A stretch of 64,000 bases of DNA, from the NCBI RefSeq assembly GCF_024171645.1, contig NZ_JALKAC010000003.1, positions 310,001-374,000 of the forward strand. Direction: 5' to 3'. The notes below the pieces were generated by a model. That model saw only the letters and a list, made by a program, of their open reading frames with translations. It was not told the origin of the DNA and made no database searches. This stretch comes from Flavobacterium sp. HSC-32F16. Lineage in GTDB: Bacteria > Bacteroidota > Bacteroidia > Flavobacteriales > Flavobacteriaceae. Made by a program: the position numbers and the translations under genes. Each line of letters begins with the position of its first letter. Position 1 is the first letter of the stretch. Positions 20,374 to 31,100 of the stretch are shown here, one piece after another.

Positions 20374-21999
20374 TTAATATCCGTCGTTCTGAGTTAGAGC
20401 CGGATTTAAAACCATTGCATTTGTTGGAATTGGGAAAACTCGTCGATATGTATCTGTATTGGTTTTGTAACCCCATTGTCCTTCGTATTTTCCAAAACGG
20501 ATCATGTCGTTTCTATGCCAGGCTTCCCAAGCAAATTCTCTACTTCTTTCTCTGTAAAGATCTTCCAGTGATACACCGCTTAAGGCTGCAGAAGTAGTAC
20601 GATTAGAACGAACCATGTTTACTAATGCGTCTGCACTTTGTCCTAAAGTCGCCGCTCCGCCGCGTAAGATTGATTCCGCTTTCATTAAAAGAACATCTGA
20701 ATAACGCAAGAAAGGAACATCATTTTTTTGGTTACGGTTTGTTGACGTTGCATCTGGATAGAATTTGACATTTCTATATCCCATATTCCAAGCGATTTCA
20801 TCGTTTCCAAGGTCAAATAAAGGTACACTTTGGCGAGGTATAATATCTGGTGTTAAATTTACCTGATACGTAAAAGCCGCCCCACCATCAGATCCAGTGT
20901 AAAATTGATCGTATCCTTTTTTGGTTGTAGTCACCATTACCGGCGTTACACCGTCATTCATAAATTGAAGTCCTGTAAGCCATTGTCTGTTACGAATATC
21001 ATTTGCATCATTAAAGTAGGCATAGAATTCTGGCAGCGTACTTCTAGGTGCACTTGGTGTGTAAGGAAGTCCAAACTTAGCTCTTTCTGAACGTGGCACA
21101 TCATAACGTGCATGGTACATTTGTCCGTTATAACCAACTGTAACTGCTGCTGGATCGTAAGGAACTGCAAAAATGAATTCTTTCATCAACGGTCCGTTAG
21201 TTGGGTAAAACATTTGAAGGTATGAAGCTCTTGGCTCAACAACATACAAACCTGAATTAATTACCTCATCGCAGGCCGCAATACACTCTGTATAACGTGC
21301 TGTTCCTGTATAAACATTTGCATTCAAATACAACTTTGCTAACATTGCATTAGCAGTTTGTTTATTTGGTCTTCCGTAAGTGGTAACACCAGCTGCAGGA
21401 TTTAAATTAGAAACAGAACTTTTTAGTTCTTTCTCAATAAAATTGAAAACTTGTGCTCTAGGCGTTTTAGCGTGAGATGTAAAATCTCCGTATAAAGTAT
21501 CCAATGGAACATCTCCGTAACTATCCATTAACATGAAATAAGAAATGGCACGCATTGTTTTCAACTCAGAAATCAACGTTTTTTTCTCTGCTCCTTCAGG
21601 CATTGTCTGTCTTAAAATAGAAATTGCCTGATTGCTTGTCCCGATCACCTTAGATGACCAATCCCAAAGACTTCCTACAATTCCATTATCTGCATTCCAG
21701 TCGTGGTAATGCATTGCAATGTAGTTTCTGTTATCAAACCAGTTTCCTCCTCTTGCCGGCAGAATAGCTTCGTCTGTAGATAAAGATTGCGACCACCACC
21801 ATGCAAATGAAAACTCACCGCGGAAAGCTGCATAAACCGGCCCTGTTGTTTGAATATATTGTGTTGAGTTTTGTGGAAATACTTCAGGTGTCAACTGTGT
21901 TGTAATAGGCACCTCTAGATCATCACAAGACCATACTAAACCAGCCATAAGTACTGGAAGTCCTAAATATTTTAATATCTTTTTCATAATTTTTAGCAT
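20374..21999 (-). CDS. susD: SusD/RagB-family glycan-binding lipoprotein
   Basis: The 541-residue outer-membrane lipoprotein has lipobox VWSC (Cys25 from the first Met). The internal start MKKILKYLG, 12 nt downstream, is the more usual form and may be the real one. Typical SusD features are the N-terminal TPR-like helices, RAISYFMLMDSYGDVPLD near residue 150, and a C-terminal LYRERSREFAWEAWHRNDMIRFGKY. SusD caps the SusC transporter and captures oligosaccharide at the cell surface. It follows susC by only a few bases. Confidence 0.95.
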   Translation of the reverse strand: MLKIMKKILKYLGLPVLMAGLVWSCDDLEVPITTQLTPEVFPQNSTQYIQTTGPVYAAFRGEFSFAWWWSQSLSTDEAILPARGGNWFDNRNYIAMHYHDWNADNGIVGSLWDWSSKVIGTSNQAISILRQTMPEGAEKKTLISELKTMRAISYFMLMDSYGDVPLDTLYGDFTSHAKTPRAQVFNFIEKELKSSVSNLNPAAGVTTYGRPNKQTANAMLAKLYLNANVYTGTARYTECIAACDEVINSGLYVVEPRASYLQMFYPTNGPLMKEFIFAVPYDPAAVTVGYNGQMYHARYDVPRSERAKFGLPYTPSAPRSTLPEFYAYFNDANDIRNRQWLTGLQFMNDGVTPVMVTTTKKGYDQFYTGSDGGAAFTYQVNLTPDIIPRQSVPLFDLGNDEIAWNMGYRNVKFYPDATSTNRNQKNDVPFLRYSDVLLMKAESILRGGAATLGQSADALVNMVRSNRTTSAALSGVSLEDLYRERSREFAWEAWHRNDMIRFGKYEGQWGYKTNTDTYRRVFPIPTNAMVLNPALTQNDGY

Positions 22000-22006
22000 T
22001 TAATTT

Positions 22007-25000
22007 TTAGAAGATCACATTTACACCGAACATATATGTTCTGGTTTTTGGATAGAAGTTATTTGAATCTACACCTGGAGCGGTTCCTCCTTGTTCTACC
22101 TCTGGATCAATTCCTGTGTATTTAGTAATAACAAATACGTTGTTTACAGTTTGGTAAATACGTACACTGCTGATGTATCTTCCTACTTTACCAAAATTAT
22201 ATCCTAAAGTCATGTTGTCTAATCTTAAGTAACTTCCGTCTTCTATAAAACGATCTGAATACTTATAAGCGTTCAAGTCATTTGGTGATTCGTTTCCTGC
22301 ATCAACTAAAATATTGCTTGTCATTGCAGTGCTCGGTCTAAATAAATCGGCACGTGTTGCATTGAAAATTTTGTTACCAAATACTCCTCTGAAGAAAATA
22401 CTTAAATCAAATTTTTTGTATTGAAAATTATTGGCCCATCCTAATAATAATTTTGGCTGTGCGCTTCCTGCATAATGATAATCTACTCCAATTTGAGGCG
22501 TAGTTGTTAAATCACCGTTTTTAGCGTAATACTGAGAAACTCCGTCAGCATTTTTTCCTGCGTATTTAAGCGTAAAGAACTGTCCTAATGGTTTTCCTTC
22601 TTTAAAAATCTGTAACGTACTTCCGGTTTGTCCGCCTCCGTCCGGCTGTACACGACGGATAGAATCTCCTCCAACAAAGAATGGACTAGTTAATTTTACG
22701 ATCTCATTCTTGTTATGTGCCAAATTCAAATTAGTTGTCCAGCTGAAATTTGCTGTTTTAACTGGAGTTGTACTTAAACTAACCTCAATACCTTTATTAG
22801 ACATTGTTCCACCATTTGCTACAATTGTTCCTACAGGTACTAATACTGGATTAACATTGTAGTTAAAAATCATGTCTGTTGTTTTCTTGTCATACACATC
22901 AACAGAACCTGTAACTTTTCCTTTCAAGATTGAGAAATCAAGACCAATATTTGCAGTAGCTGTTTTTTCCCATTTCAAATCAGGATTTGCTGCTTGGTTT
23001 GGTCCGTACGCACCAATCTGCTGTCCGTTGTAATAGAAAGTACCTAAACTTCCTGAAATAATCTGCGCTGTGTAAGCATTAAATCCAGAAGAGTTACCTG
23101 TAACCCCCCAGCTTCCACGGATTTTCAAATCACTGAAGAAACCTTGATTCTGCATGAAACTTTCTTTGTCTACTCTCCAAGCTCCACCTACAGAAGGGAA
23201 ATACCCCCATTGATTATTTTCTCCAAACATAGATCCACCATCTCTTCTAATTGATCCTTGCAAAAGATATTTGTCTTTATAATTATAGTTTAAACGCCCA
23301 AAGTATGCAATTAAACGTGTTTTTTGATATGCTTTACTATCTCCAAAATTTACTACATAACCATTAACAGAAGTATAATTACTTAAAGCTAAGTTGTTAT
23401 AACCTACATTGTCTACAGGAAAGTTTGTAGTTGTAGCTTGAAAACCATCTCCTAAAGTATTTTCCTGCCATGAGTAACCAGCAACAGCTTTTATTTTATG
23501 CTCGCCAAATGTTTTATCCCAAGTAAAGAAACTCTCAATAATATTGTTTCTAGTTTCATAAGAATTTCTCAAAGCAGAGCCATTTATACCAAAATTCACT
23601 AAAGTTTTTGTCAAAGGCGGATCTGGATTGTTGTAAAAGTTGGCACTATTGTATTGTGAATAATAACTGTCGTAGAATTCTCCGTGAGTTGCAGTTAATC
23701 TTTGGTGTGCTAAATTTAAATTATAAGTAATTCCGAATGGAAGTTTTACTTCTGCAGTTAAATTCCCTACAAGGTTATCTGTTTTTGTTTCATCGGTTCC
23801 GTGAGCAATTAAAGCTACTGGGTTGAAATATCCTGGACTTACAAAATTTTCAAAATAACTTCCGTCAGCATTTTTTACAGGAGAAACCGGAAGATAGTTT
23901 GCTGCTTGTAAAAGAACCGTATTACGCTGTGGTACATTTTGATATTTAGTACTAGAGTTAGTAACATTTAAACCAAATTTAACCTTATCATCAAAAGCAA
24001 ACTGCTCCACAGATAAACGGGCAATGATACGAGAAAAATCACTTTTCTGCAGTACCCCTTCTTTATTAAGAGAAGTAATACTTGCTGTATAGTTTCCGTG
24101 ATCTCCACCGCCGCTCATAGATAAGTTATGGCTGCTTGATGCTGCGCGTCCTGGTCTTAAAATCTCTTTCTGCCAGTTCGTGTTAGCACCTTTATCATTT
24201 TCTGGAGTAAAATTCAAATTGTTTTTAGTTGTAAAAGCTCTCAGCTGATCTGCATTCATCATATCCAGCTGATTCGAAACTTCTTCCCAGCCAACATAAC
24301 CGTTGTATGCAATTTGAGTTCTGCCTTTACTTCCTTTTTTAGTTGTTACCATGATAACACCATTTGCTGCACGGTTACCATAGATCGCTGTTGCAGCGGC
24401 ATCTTTTAAAACGTCAATCGTAGCAATATCATCTGGAGAAATTACGGAGATATCTACTCCCGGAATACCATCTATTACATAAAATGGGCCTTGAGAACTA
24501 TTTAACGTCGATGCTCCACGCAAAACTACAGAAGCCGTTTTTGTAGGGTCACCGCTAGATGAAATATTCAAACCAGAAACTTTACCCTGCAAAAGCTGTC
24601 CAACGTCGCTGATTGCTCCTCGGTTTAAATCTTCGGCTTTAACAGAAGTTACAGAAGTCGTCAAGTTTTTACGAGATCCTTTTCCGTAACCTACAACGAC
24701 TACCTGCTCTAAGTTTGTTGTTGTTGACTGTAATCTTATTGAATAATTTGTTTTTGTTCCATCTAATTTTACTGGCTGATCTTCAAATCCAATAAAAGAG
24801 AATATAAGTGTGGCATTTTTGTTTGAAGCCGAAATTTTAAATTTCCCGTCAAAATCTGTAGTTACCGTATTCGTTGTACCTTTTTCAAGTACGTTGGCTG
24901 CTGGCAGTGGAATGCCTTTGTCATCTAAAACTACACCTGACACTTCTGTTTTTTGTGCCCATGTATTCATTGAGAAGCCAAAGCAAAAGGCTAATAATAA

Positions 25001-25018
25001 AAGTTTAAGTTTTTCCAT
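22007..25018 (-). CDS. susC: SusC/RagA-family TonB-dependent outer-membrane transporter
   Basis: The 1003-residue protein has a signal peptide (ending near TWAQ), a CarboxypepD_reg-like domain (residues ~23-105), the LEQVVVVGYG segment before the plug, plug motifs FYVIDGIPGVDI and YGNRAANGVIMVTTKKG, and a 22-strand-type barrel ending in aromatic Phe. With SusD it imports oligosaccharides using energy from TonB. There is no N-terminal extension for an anti-sigma partner, which agrees with control by the HTCS. Its promoter shares the 33-bp element with MIOX and GH89. Confidence 0.96.
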   Translation of the reverse strand: MEKLKLLLLAFCFGFSMNTWAQKTEVSGVVLDDKGIPLPAANVLEKGTTNTVTTDFDGKFKISASNKNATLIFSFIGFEDQPVKLDGTKTNYSIRLQSTTTNLEQVVVVGYGKGSRKNLTTSVTSVKAEDLNRGAISDVGQLLQGKVSGLNISSSGDPTKTASVVLRGASTLNSSQGPFYVIDGIPGVDISVISPDDIATIDVLKDAAATAIYGNRAANGVIMVTTKKGSKGRTQIAYNGYVGWEEVSNQLDMMNADQLRAFTTKNNLNFTPENDKGANTNWQKEILRPGRAASSSHNLSMSGGGDHGNYTASITSLNKEGVLQKSDFSRIIARLSVEQFAFDDKVKFGLNVTNSSTKYQNVPQRNTVLLQAANYLPVSPVKNADGSYFENFVSPGYFNPVALIAHGTDETKTDNLVGNLTAEVKLPFGITYNLNLAHQRLTATHGEFYDSYYSQYNSANFYNNPDPPLTKTLVNFGINGSALRNSYETRNNIIESFFTWDKTFGEHKIKAVAGYSWQENTLGDGFQATTTNFPVDNVGYNNLALSNYTSVNGYVVNFGDSKAYQKTRLIAYFGRLNYNYKDKYLLQGSIRRDGGSMFGENNQWGYFPSVGGAWRVDKESFMQNQGFFSDLKIRGSWGVTGNSSGFNAYTAQIISGSLGTFYYNGQQIGAYGPNQAANPDLKWEKTATANIGLDFSILKGKVTGSVDVYDKKTTDMIFNYNVNPVLVPVGTIVANGGTMSNKGIEVSLSTTPVKTANFSWTTNLNLAHNKNEIVKLTSPFFVGGDSIRRVQPDGGGQTGSTLQIFKEGKPLGQFFTLKYAGKNADGVSQYYAKNGDLTTTPQIGVDYHYAGSAQPKLLLGWANNFQYKKFDLSIFFRGVFGNKIFNATRADLFRPSTAMTSNILVDAGNESPNDLNAYKYSDRFIEDGSYLRLDNMTLGYNFGKVGRYISSVRIYQTVNNVFVITKYTGIDPEVEQGGTAPGVDSNNFYPKTRTYMFGVNVIF

Positions 25019-25051
25019 TGTGATATTGGTTAATTGGTTAAATAGTACTGA

Positions 25052-25113
25052 CGAAATTAGTGCTAATGAAATGTTAACAAATGGACAAGTTATTCATAAA
25101 CATGGATAATTTC
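25052..25113 (-). promoter_or_regulatory. susC promoter with candidate HTCS operator
   Basis: The 33-bp element at 25081-25113 matches the MIOX copy at 24 of 33 positions without gaps, including both ATGGA half-sites. Exactly 21 nt separates it from the -7-like box TAATTTCG (minus strand, 25052-25059), the same spacing as at MIOX. The remaining intergenic sequence, to 25295, shows no gene. Confidence 0.65.
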
Positions 25114-25295
25114 TATAAAGTCAGTGATAGCAAGGTTTCGCAAGTTTATTTTTCTAAAATTATATAGTTAAAAACTTACTAATAAATCGTTTTCGTAGAG
25201 ATTTTGTTTTTTTATTTTTCATTGTTTAGGTTTAGGTTATAAAGAATTAGTTAATTTTTTGTTTATATACGTATTAATAGTAATTAAGTATTTAT

Positions 25296-27467
25296 TTAAT
25301 TATTTTCGGTCCATTTTATTTCCCAATTTTTAATCGATTCTCTTTCTTTCGATTCGTCAAAATGAGTATTATCTGCAGCTGATTTTCTTAAAGCTTCTAA
25401 AAACATTTTCCATCTCGGCCAGTAAAATCCTTTGTACATTCCGTGCCATGATCTTGAAGCATAATCATTCAGATGACCTTCTCCACCCCAAAGCGTAATT
25501 AATGCTTTTGCATTTTTTGCATATAATTTAGATACTTCTGGCGTGTCTCCATATTCTGAAGCCGATTTTACCCATTGATCCAAACTATTCAAAGGCTGTC
25601 CAGACATGATCTTATCGGTTTCTAAAACTTGTTTTTCTATTTGTTTAAACAATTGATCTCCTTTTGAAATGTCTTTCTTTTGATACGCTTTTACGCATTC
25701 AATCAATTCTTCATCGATAGATAGAGAATTATAATGTCTTGAAACATCAATTAAATCGTATTGAATCAAATTCTTTTTATTGTACTTTTTAGCTTCTTTA
25801 CTTAAAATATCCAAAGCTTCTTTCAACTTGGTTTTGTCTCCAGGATTTCCTTTAAATTCTGTAATGGTTACTGTTGGACGTTTAAATAACAAATATGCTC
25901 CTGCCCAATCGTTCCACCAGCGCGTTTCCCAATATTTGACATTGTAAACGGATTCTAATAATAGTTTCCAAGCTTCAAAAACAGGTTTTGAAGTCGTCTG
26001 TCCGTATCTTGCATTCAGATATTTTGTCAGCCAATCGTTTACAGGCTGTTCGCCCTTTGTCCACGGAAGATCATAAATGTATTCGTAAACAATCGAATTA
26101 TTATTTAATCCTTCCGGCATTGCACCATAGCCAACAACATTCCCTTTATTTGGATTTTTTAATAAACTGGTCAATTCATCTTTATAAAAATTCAAATCTC
26201 CATAAACAGGATTCGATCCGCCGTAATTATGAACGTATCCGTAAGTCCATTGTTTGCCATAAAAAGCTTCTTGATTTTCCCAAACTTTATATCTGTCGTT
26301 TGCGTAATCCTGAACCATAACTTTCTCATTTGGAACTTTGCTCAAAAAAGCACTCGTTGCTTCTTTTGTCCAAAATTCTTTGTTATCTCCAAAAAGCCAT
26401 CCCTGCATGACCCAAACTGCGCCTGGAGCCGCTTCATTTATTGTTTCATAAACAGCGCTTCCGTAGTTAGAAAGTTCTTCGTATTTATTATGTTCTGTTA
26501 CAGGCGGTTCAATTTCATTAAAAGAATCGGCTAAATAGAAATTAGACTTCCCGTACATGTTAGTGTAGATTTCAATAAAGCGTTTTCCAATTTGTTTGAA
26601 TAAAGGATCTTTGGAATCTAATAAAAAAGTACTTGCAAAACCGCCTCCTGACCAAGATTTTAGTTCGGTGATTTTAGCTTCAGGATGTTTTTCGGCGAAA
26701 GCCTTTGGCACATAACCGCTAAAAGCTGGCACAACAGGATGCATGTCTAAAGCTCTCATTCTTTCTAAGATTTTCTTTTGGAGTGCTTCTTTTTTAACGA
26801 ACCATTCCTGCGGTAAAGGACCTTCCAGACTATTGATATTTCCCATACGCTGCCAAGGCAGATAAGCTGGTCCTGCAAAATGCGATTCTAACTGCGAATT
26901 AGTCAAACCATATTGTTTCCATAATTCCTGCCAAACGGCTTCCTGACCTTCCATTGCGGTTGGAAGATTGATTCCGTGCAAGGCCATCCAATCGATTTCC
27001 TGTTCCCATCGTTTCCAATCCCACCACGGCGTTGTGTAGCCAAAAGTACAGGCATTTAAATATTCTCTATATTCAAATGGCGTGTCTGCTTTTTTAGCAT
27101 ATTTCGGCCAAGATTTAGGCAGTTCAATTCTGTTACCTTCCCAGCTGACTAAAACGGCGCCAATATCTCTTAAAAAATGATACGCTGCATAACAGAGTGC
27201 TGTATTATTGGATGCCTTTATTTTTACTTTATTATTATCCGTTTCAATCTCAAACCAATCCGATTTATTGCTCTTTTTTTCTTCAATAATTAATTGAAAC
27301 TCGCTGGCACGTTTGCCTACAAGTCTTTCTATTACGCCAAAAGCACTTTTCGTTTCATCGCCTTTTTGGGAATAGCCCTTAACCGATCCAAAAAACAAGA
27401 GCACAAAAGCCATTATCGCTGCTTTTAAGGAATCGCTTTTTTTAATTTTAAAATTTTCTTTTTTCAT
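25296..27467 (-). CDS. GH89 alpha-N-acetylglucosaminidase
   Basis: The 723-residue protein matches NAGLU-type GH89 enzymes. It has an N-terminal hydrophobic signal (ending near KGYSQ), a small N-terminal alpha/beta domain, then a TIM barrel with MALHGINLPTAMEGQEAVW and AGPAYLPWQRMGNI, and a helical C-terminal domain. The catalytic glutamates are probably those in LADSFNEIEPP (near residue 317) and GAMPEGLNNN (near 450). GH89 enzymes release terminal alpha-linked GlcNAc, for example from heparan, gastric mucin GlcNAc-alpha-1,4-Gal or GlcNAc-inositol glycans. It is transcribed toward susC and has its own operator-bearing promoter. Confidence 0.93.
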   Translation of the reverse strand: MKKENFKIKKSDSLKAAIMAFVLLFFGSVKGYSQKGDETKSAFGVIERLVGKRASEFQLIIEEKKSNKSDWFEIETDNNKVKIKASNNTALCYAAYHFLRDIGAVLVSWEGNRIELPKSWPKYAKKADTPFEYREYLNACTFGYTTPWWDWKRWEQEIDWMALHGINLPTAMEGQEAVWQELWKQYGLTNSQLESHFAGPAYLPWQRMGNINSLEGPLPQEWFVKKEALQKKILERMRALDMHPVVPAFSGYVPKAFAEKHPEAKITELKSWSGGGFASTFLLDSKDPLFKQIGKRFIEIYTNMYGKSNFYLADSFNEIEPPVTEHNKYEELSNYGSAVYETINEAAPGAVWVMQGWLFGDNKEFWTKEATSAFLSKVPNEKVMVQDYANDRYKVWENQEAFYGKQWTYGYVHNYGGSNPVYGDLNFYKDELTSLLKNPNKGNVVGYGAMPEGLNNNSIVYEYIYDLPWTKGEQPVNDWLTKYLNARYGQTTSKPVFEAWKLLLESVYNVKYWETRWWNDWAGAYLLFKRPTVTITEFKGNPGDKTKLKEALDILSKEAKKYNKKNLIQYDLIDVSRHYNSLSIDEELIECVKAYQKKDISKGDQLFKQIEKQVLETDKIMSGQPLNSLDQWVKSASEYGDTPEVSKLYAKNAKALITLWGGEGHLNDYASRSWHGMYKGFYWPRWKMFLEALRKSAADNTHFDESKERESIKNWEIKWTENN

Positions 27468-27592
27468 ATAAATTGAATATCATTAATATCTCAAATCATC
27501 TTATCATAAAAACAAAAAACTACTGCTAATAAATTAATAAGGTTATTCAATAAAATTTAGTATGGAATAATAATAGGATCTGAACTGAAAAA

Positions 27593-27654
27593 TAAATTTA
27601 TATATAATGTGATTCTATAAGATGGATTTATCAATCAAAAGCATAGACATTTTA
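27593..27654 (-). promoter_or_regulatory. GH89 promoter with candidate HTCS operator
   Basis: The 33-bp element at 27622-27654 matches the MIOX copy at 24 of 33 positions without gaps; half-sites are ATGGA and ATAGA, 21 bp apart. A -7-like box, TAAATTTA (minus strand, 27593-27600), lies exactly 21 nt away, as in the other two promoters. The 5' leader would be about 120 nt. Confidence 0.55.
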
Positions 27655-28163
27655 TACAGTTTCTTTTCATAATACAAAGCAAAAATGAAAATACAAACTT
27701 TTGAGAGAATACTTATTATATTGATTACTAAACCAATCCATTTTTGAAACAGGAAATTGATATGGGAACAAAAAAATGATAATGGAAGAAATAAATTAAT
27801 TGGTATATAAATCGATAATATGAAGATTTTTGGGTGTGATTAGAGTATTTTAAAAGTGCGCCTGAAGCAAAACTCATATCCAGTTAATCGTCATATTTAT
27901 AATATTTACAATTGTGTCCGCATTGCAGACACAATTGAACGAAGTACTATTTAATTTTAAACCTTTTTATTTTTTATTAATTTTCATCTTAGATTAGCAT
28001 ATTTAAGTTTTAAAATTTCAACTTAAATTGAGAATTTCATTCTCCAAATCCACAATTATATTGTGCAATCGTTATAGAATCTTAAAATTCTAAAACTTAA
28101 CCTTAGAGACAATCTCGACTTTTTTCTTTAACACTTGCTTAACACTAACGCTTTTATATGTTA
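27655..28163. other. Divergent intergenic region with an inverted repeat
   Basis: No gene is seen between the GH89 promoter and the Oar-like receptor gene. A perfect inverted repeat, CAATTGTGTC (27909-27918) and GACACAATTG (27928-27937) with a nine-base loop, could be an operator or a weak terminator. Confidence 0.45.
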
Positions 28164-28171
28164 TAGTTTTG
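28164..28171 (+). promoter_or_regulatory. Promoter -7 box of the Oar-like receptor gene
   Basis: TAGTTTTG is a perfect TAnnTTTG box, 21 bp before the ATG. A TTG at 28135-28137 could be a weak, rather distant -33 element. Confidence 0.5.
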
Positions 28172-28192
28172 CCAAAAACTTAAACTAAATAA

Positions 28193-31100
28193 ATGCAAAG
28201 AATGAGAAAAATTATTTTTATTTTGATTATTTTTCTATCGGCCTTAGGTCATGCTCAGGTTACGAGCTCAGCCATGTCAGGGACTGTTAGATCAAACAAA
28301 GGAGAAGCTCTTCCTGGTGCAACTGTAGAAATTGTTCACAAACCAACTGGAACAAAGTACTTCTCTACTTCAGATTTTGATGGTGGATATGCTGTACAAG
28401 GATTAAGACCTGGAGGCCCATATACGGTAAAAGTAACTTACGTAGGTTTTAAAACAACTGAAATCACTGATATTAATGTGGGTTTAGGTAACAATCTTAC
28501 TGTAAATGTTAAAATCGATGAAGAACCAAATGCTCTGCAGGAAGTTGTAGTTTCAACTAAATCAAGCGGAAATTTTAACAAAGGAAGAACCGGTGCTTCA
28601 CAGCAGTTTACAAATAGAGAAATTACAGCTGTTCCAGTATTAGGATCTCGTTCAATAAATTCTGTTACGAAATACAACGCAAATGCGGGGGCTAACGGAA
28701 CTTTTGGAGGTCAGGATTCAAGATTAAATAACTTTACTATTGACGGATCTGTTTTTAACAACGGATTTGGTTTAGGTTCAGAATCTCAAGCGGGTGGCAG
28801 AACGGGGTCTACTGCGATTTCTCTTGATGCAATCGAACAACTTCAAGTAAACATTGCTCCTTATGATATTCGCCAGTCTGGATTTTTAGGTTCTGGAATT
28901 AATGCCGTAACAAGAAGTGGAACAAACGAAATTGAAGGTTCTGTTTATAACTCTTTTAGAAGTAACAAATCGAGCTTTATAGGAACGCATCCTGGTAAAG
29001 ATGTTACTATAAAACCTGGAAAATTTGACGAAAAAATATGGGGAGCACGTATTGGGGCGCCTATTATTAAAGACAAATTATTTTTCTTTGGTAACTTTGA
29101 AACTATTGAAAATACAAGCCCGGCTACAACATGGACTTCAACTGGATCTCCACAAGCAGGTGCTCAAATTTCTGAACCAACTTATCAGGAAATGCAAACG
29201 CTTTCTAACTATATGCAAGAGAAATTTGGTTATGTAACTGGTCCTTGGGAAAATTATGATGCTGCAAAAACATCTAAAAAATTCTTAACCAGAATTGACT
29301 GGAATATTAACGACAACCACAAACTTACAGCTCGTTATGTACATCACAATTCATCTTCAGATGAGTTAACTTCAAATTCAGCCTCTTTAGGTATAGGAAG
29401 CAGAAGAACAAGTAGTTTAGCAATGTCTTTTAAAAACAGTGGTTATACAATATTAGATAATACCAGATCTATAGTAGTGGAATTAAATAGTAAATTTGGT
29501 AACTCTTGGTACAACAATTTTATTGCAGGTTACGACAAGCAAATTGAAGACAGAGGATTGCAAGGCGGTGGATTGTTTCCAACTATTGATATTAAAAAAG
29601 GTTCTGCAAATTACATCTCTGTTGGTTTAGACCCGTTTACACAAGGAAACAAACTTAGTTACTCAACATTACACTTTACGAATAACTTAACTAAAACTAT
29701 CGGAAAACATTCTATTGTACTGGGAGCTAATTTCGAATATTTTAAATCAAGTAATTTATTCTTCTCCGGTTCAAATGGAGTTTATGTTTTCAACTCTTTA
29801 GCTGATTTTTACGCAGCAGCAGATCAATCAGCAGCTAATGGCGGTGCTCCATCAAATGTAGCTGTTTCTCCTCCTTTCACTTTTCAATATAAATATTCAG
29901 CTTTACCTGGAGGTGAAGAACCAATGCAGATCTTAAAAAGTAATAAATTAGATTTATATGCTCAGGACGAAATAAAACTAAGCGATAGATTTAAATTATC
30001 AATAGGTCTTAGAGCATCTAGAGTTTGGTTTGCTGATACTGCATTAGAAAACCCAGCAGTAACGGCTATGACTTTTGTTAATGGCGAAAAATTCAATACT
30101 GGTGATATGCCGGATGCGCAATATTTATTTGAACCTAGAGTAGGCTTCAATTTAGATTTCAACGGAGACGCTTCAACAATTTTACGTGGAGGTTCTGGTA
30201 TCTTTACTGGTAGAGCGCCATCTGTATATTTATCAAATCAAATTGGAAACAATGGAGTTCTTACTGGTTTCATTGATAGATCTGGACCTGATGTAATTTC
30301 TGGAGGATATGGTTTTACGCCAAGACCTGCTCAGTACTTTACTCCTGAAACCCCAACATTACCTACTAGTTTTGACTTAGCTTTTACAGATAAGAAATTC
30401 AAATATCCTCAAGTATGGAAAACAACTATGGCCGTTGATCAAAAACTTCCATTTGGATTTGTAGGTACATTTGAAGGTATAATTCAAAAAAACATCAATG
30501 CAATTGACTATTACAATGCCAACTTCGATGCTCCTGTTGGAACCTTTGCGGGTACTGATAATAGACCAAGATATTCTCGTAGTGATGCTGGAACAAGAAT
30601 AAATGATAACGTTTCTAACGGAATTGTTTTAACTAATTCTGACAAAGGATACTTCTACTCTACTACTTTCAAATTAGAATATCCATACCAAAATGGTCTT
30701 TGGGGATCATTCGCATATACACATTCTGAAGCTGCTGATTTAATTTCTCCGGGATCAATTGCTTCTGGATCATGGACAAGTGCAAGATCTGTAAACGGAA
30801 ACAATGATTTAGATGTTTCTTTATCAAACAACAACACACCACATCGTTTAGTTGGGGTTCTAGGGTACAGAATTGAGTACGGAAAAGGCTTGGGCGGTGC
30901 AACATCTATTAACTTAGGATATATTGGAGAAATAGCAAATCCATTTACTTATGCTTACAGCGGTGATATGAATGGAGACAGAGTAAACGGAAATGACTTA
31001 CTTTATGTACCAAACAGTGCATCTGAACTTCGTTTTGCACCTCTTCGTGTATCTAGTACTGTAAATAATGTTACAACAACCAGAACTTATACTGAAGACG

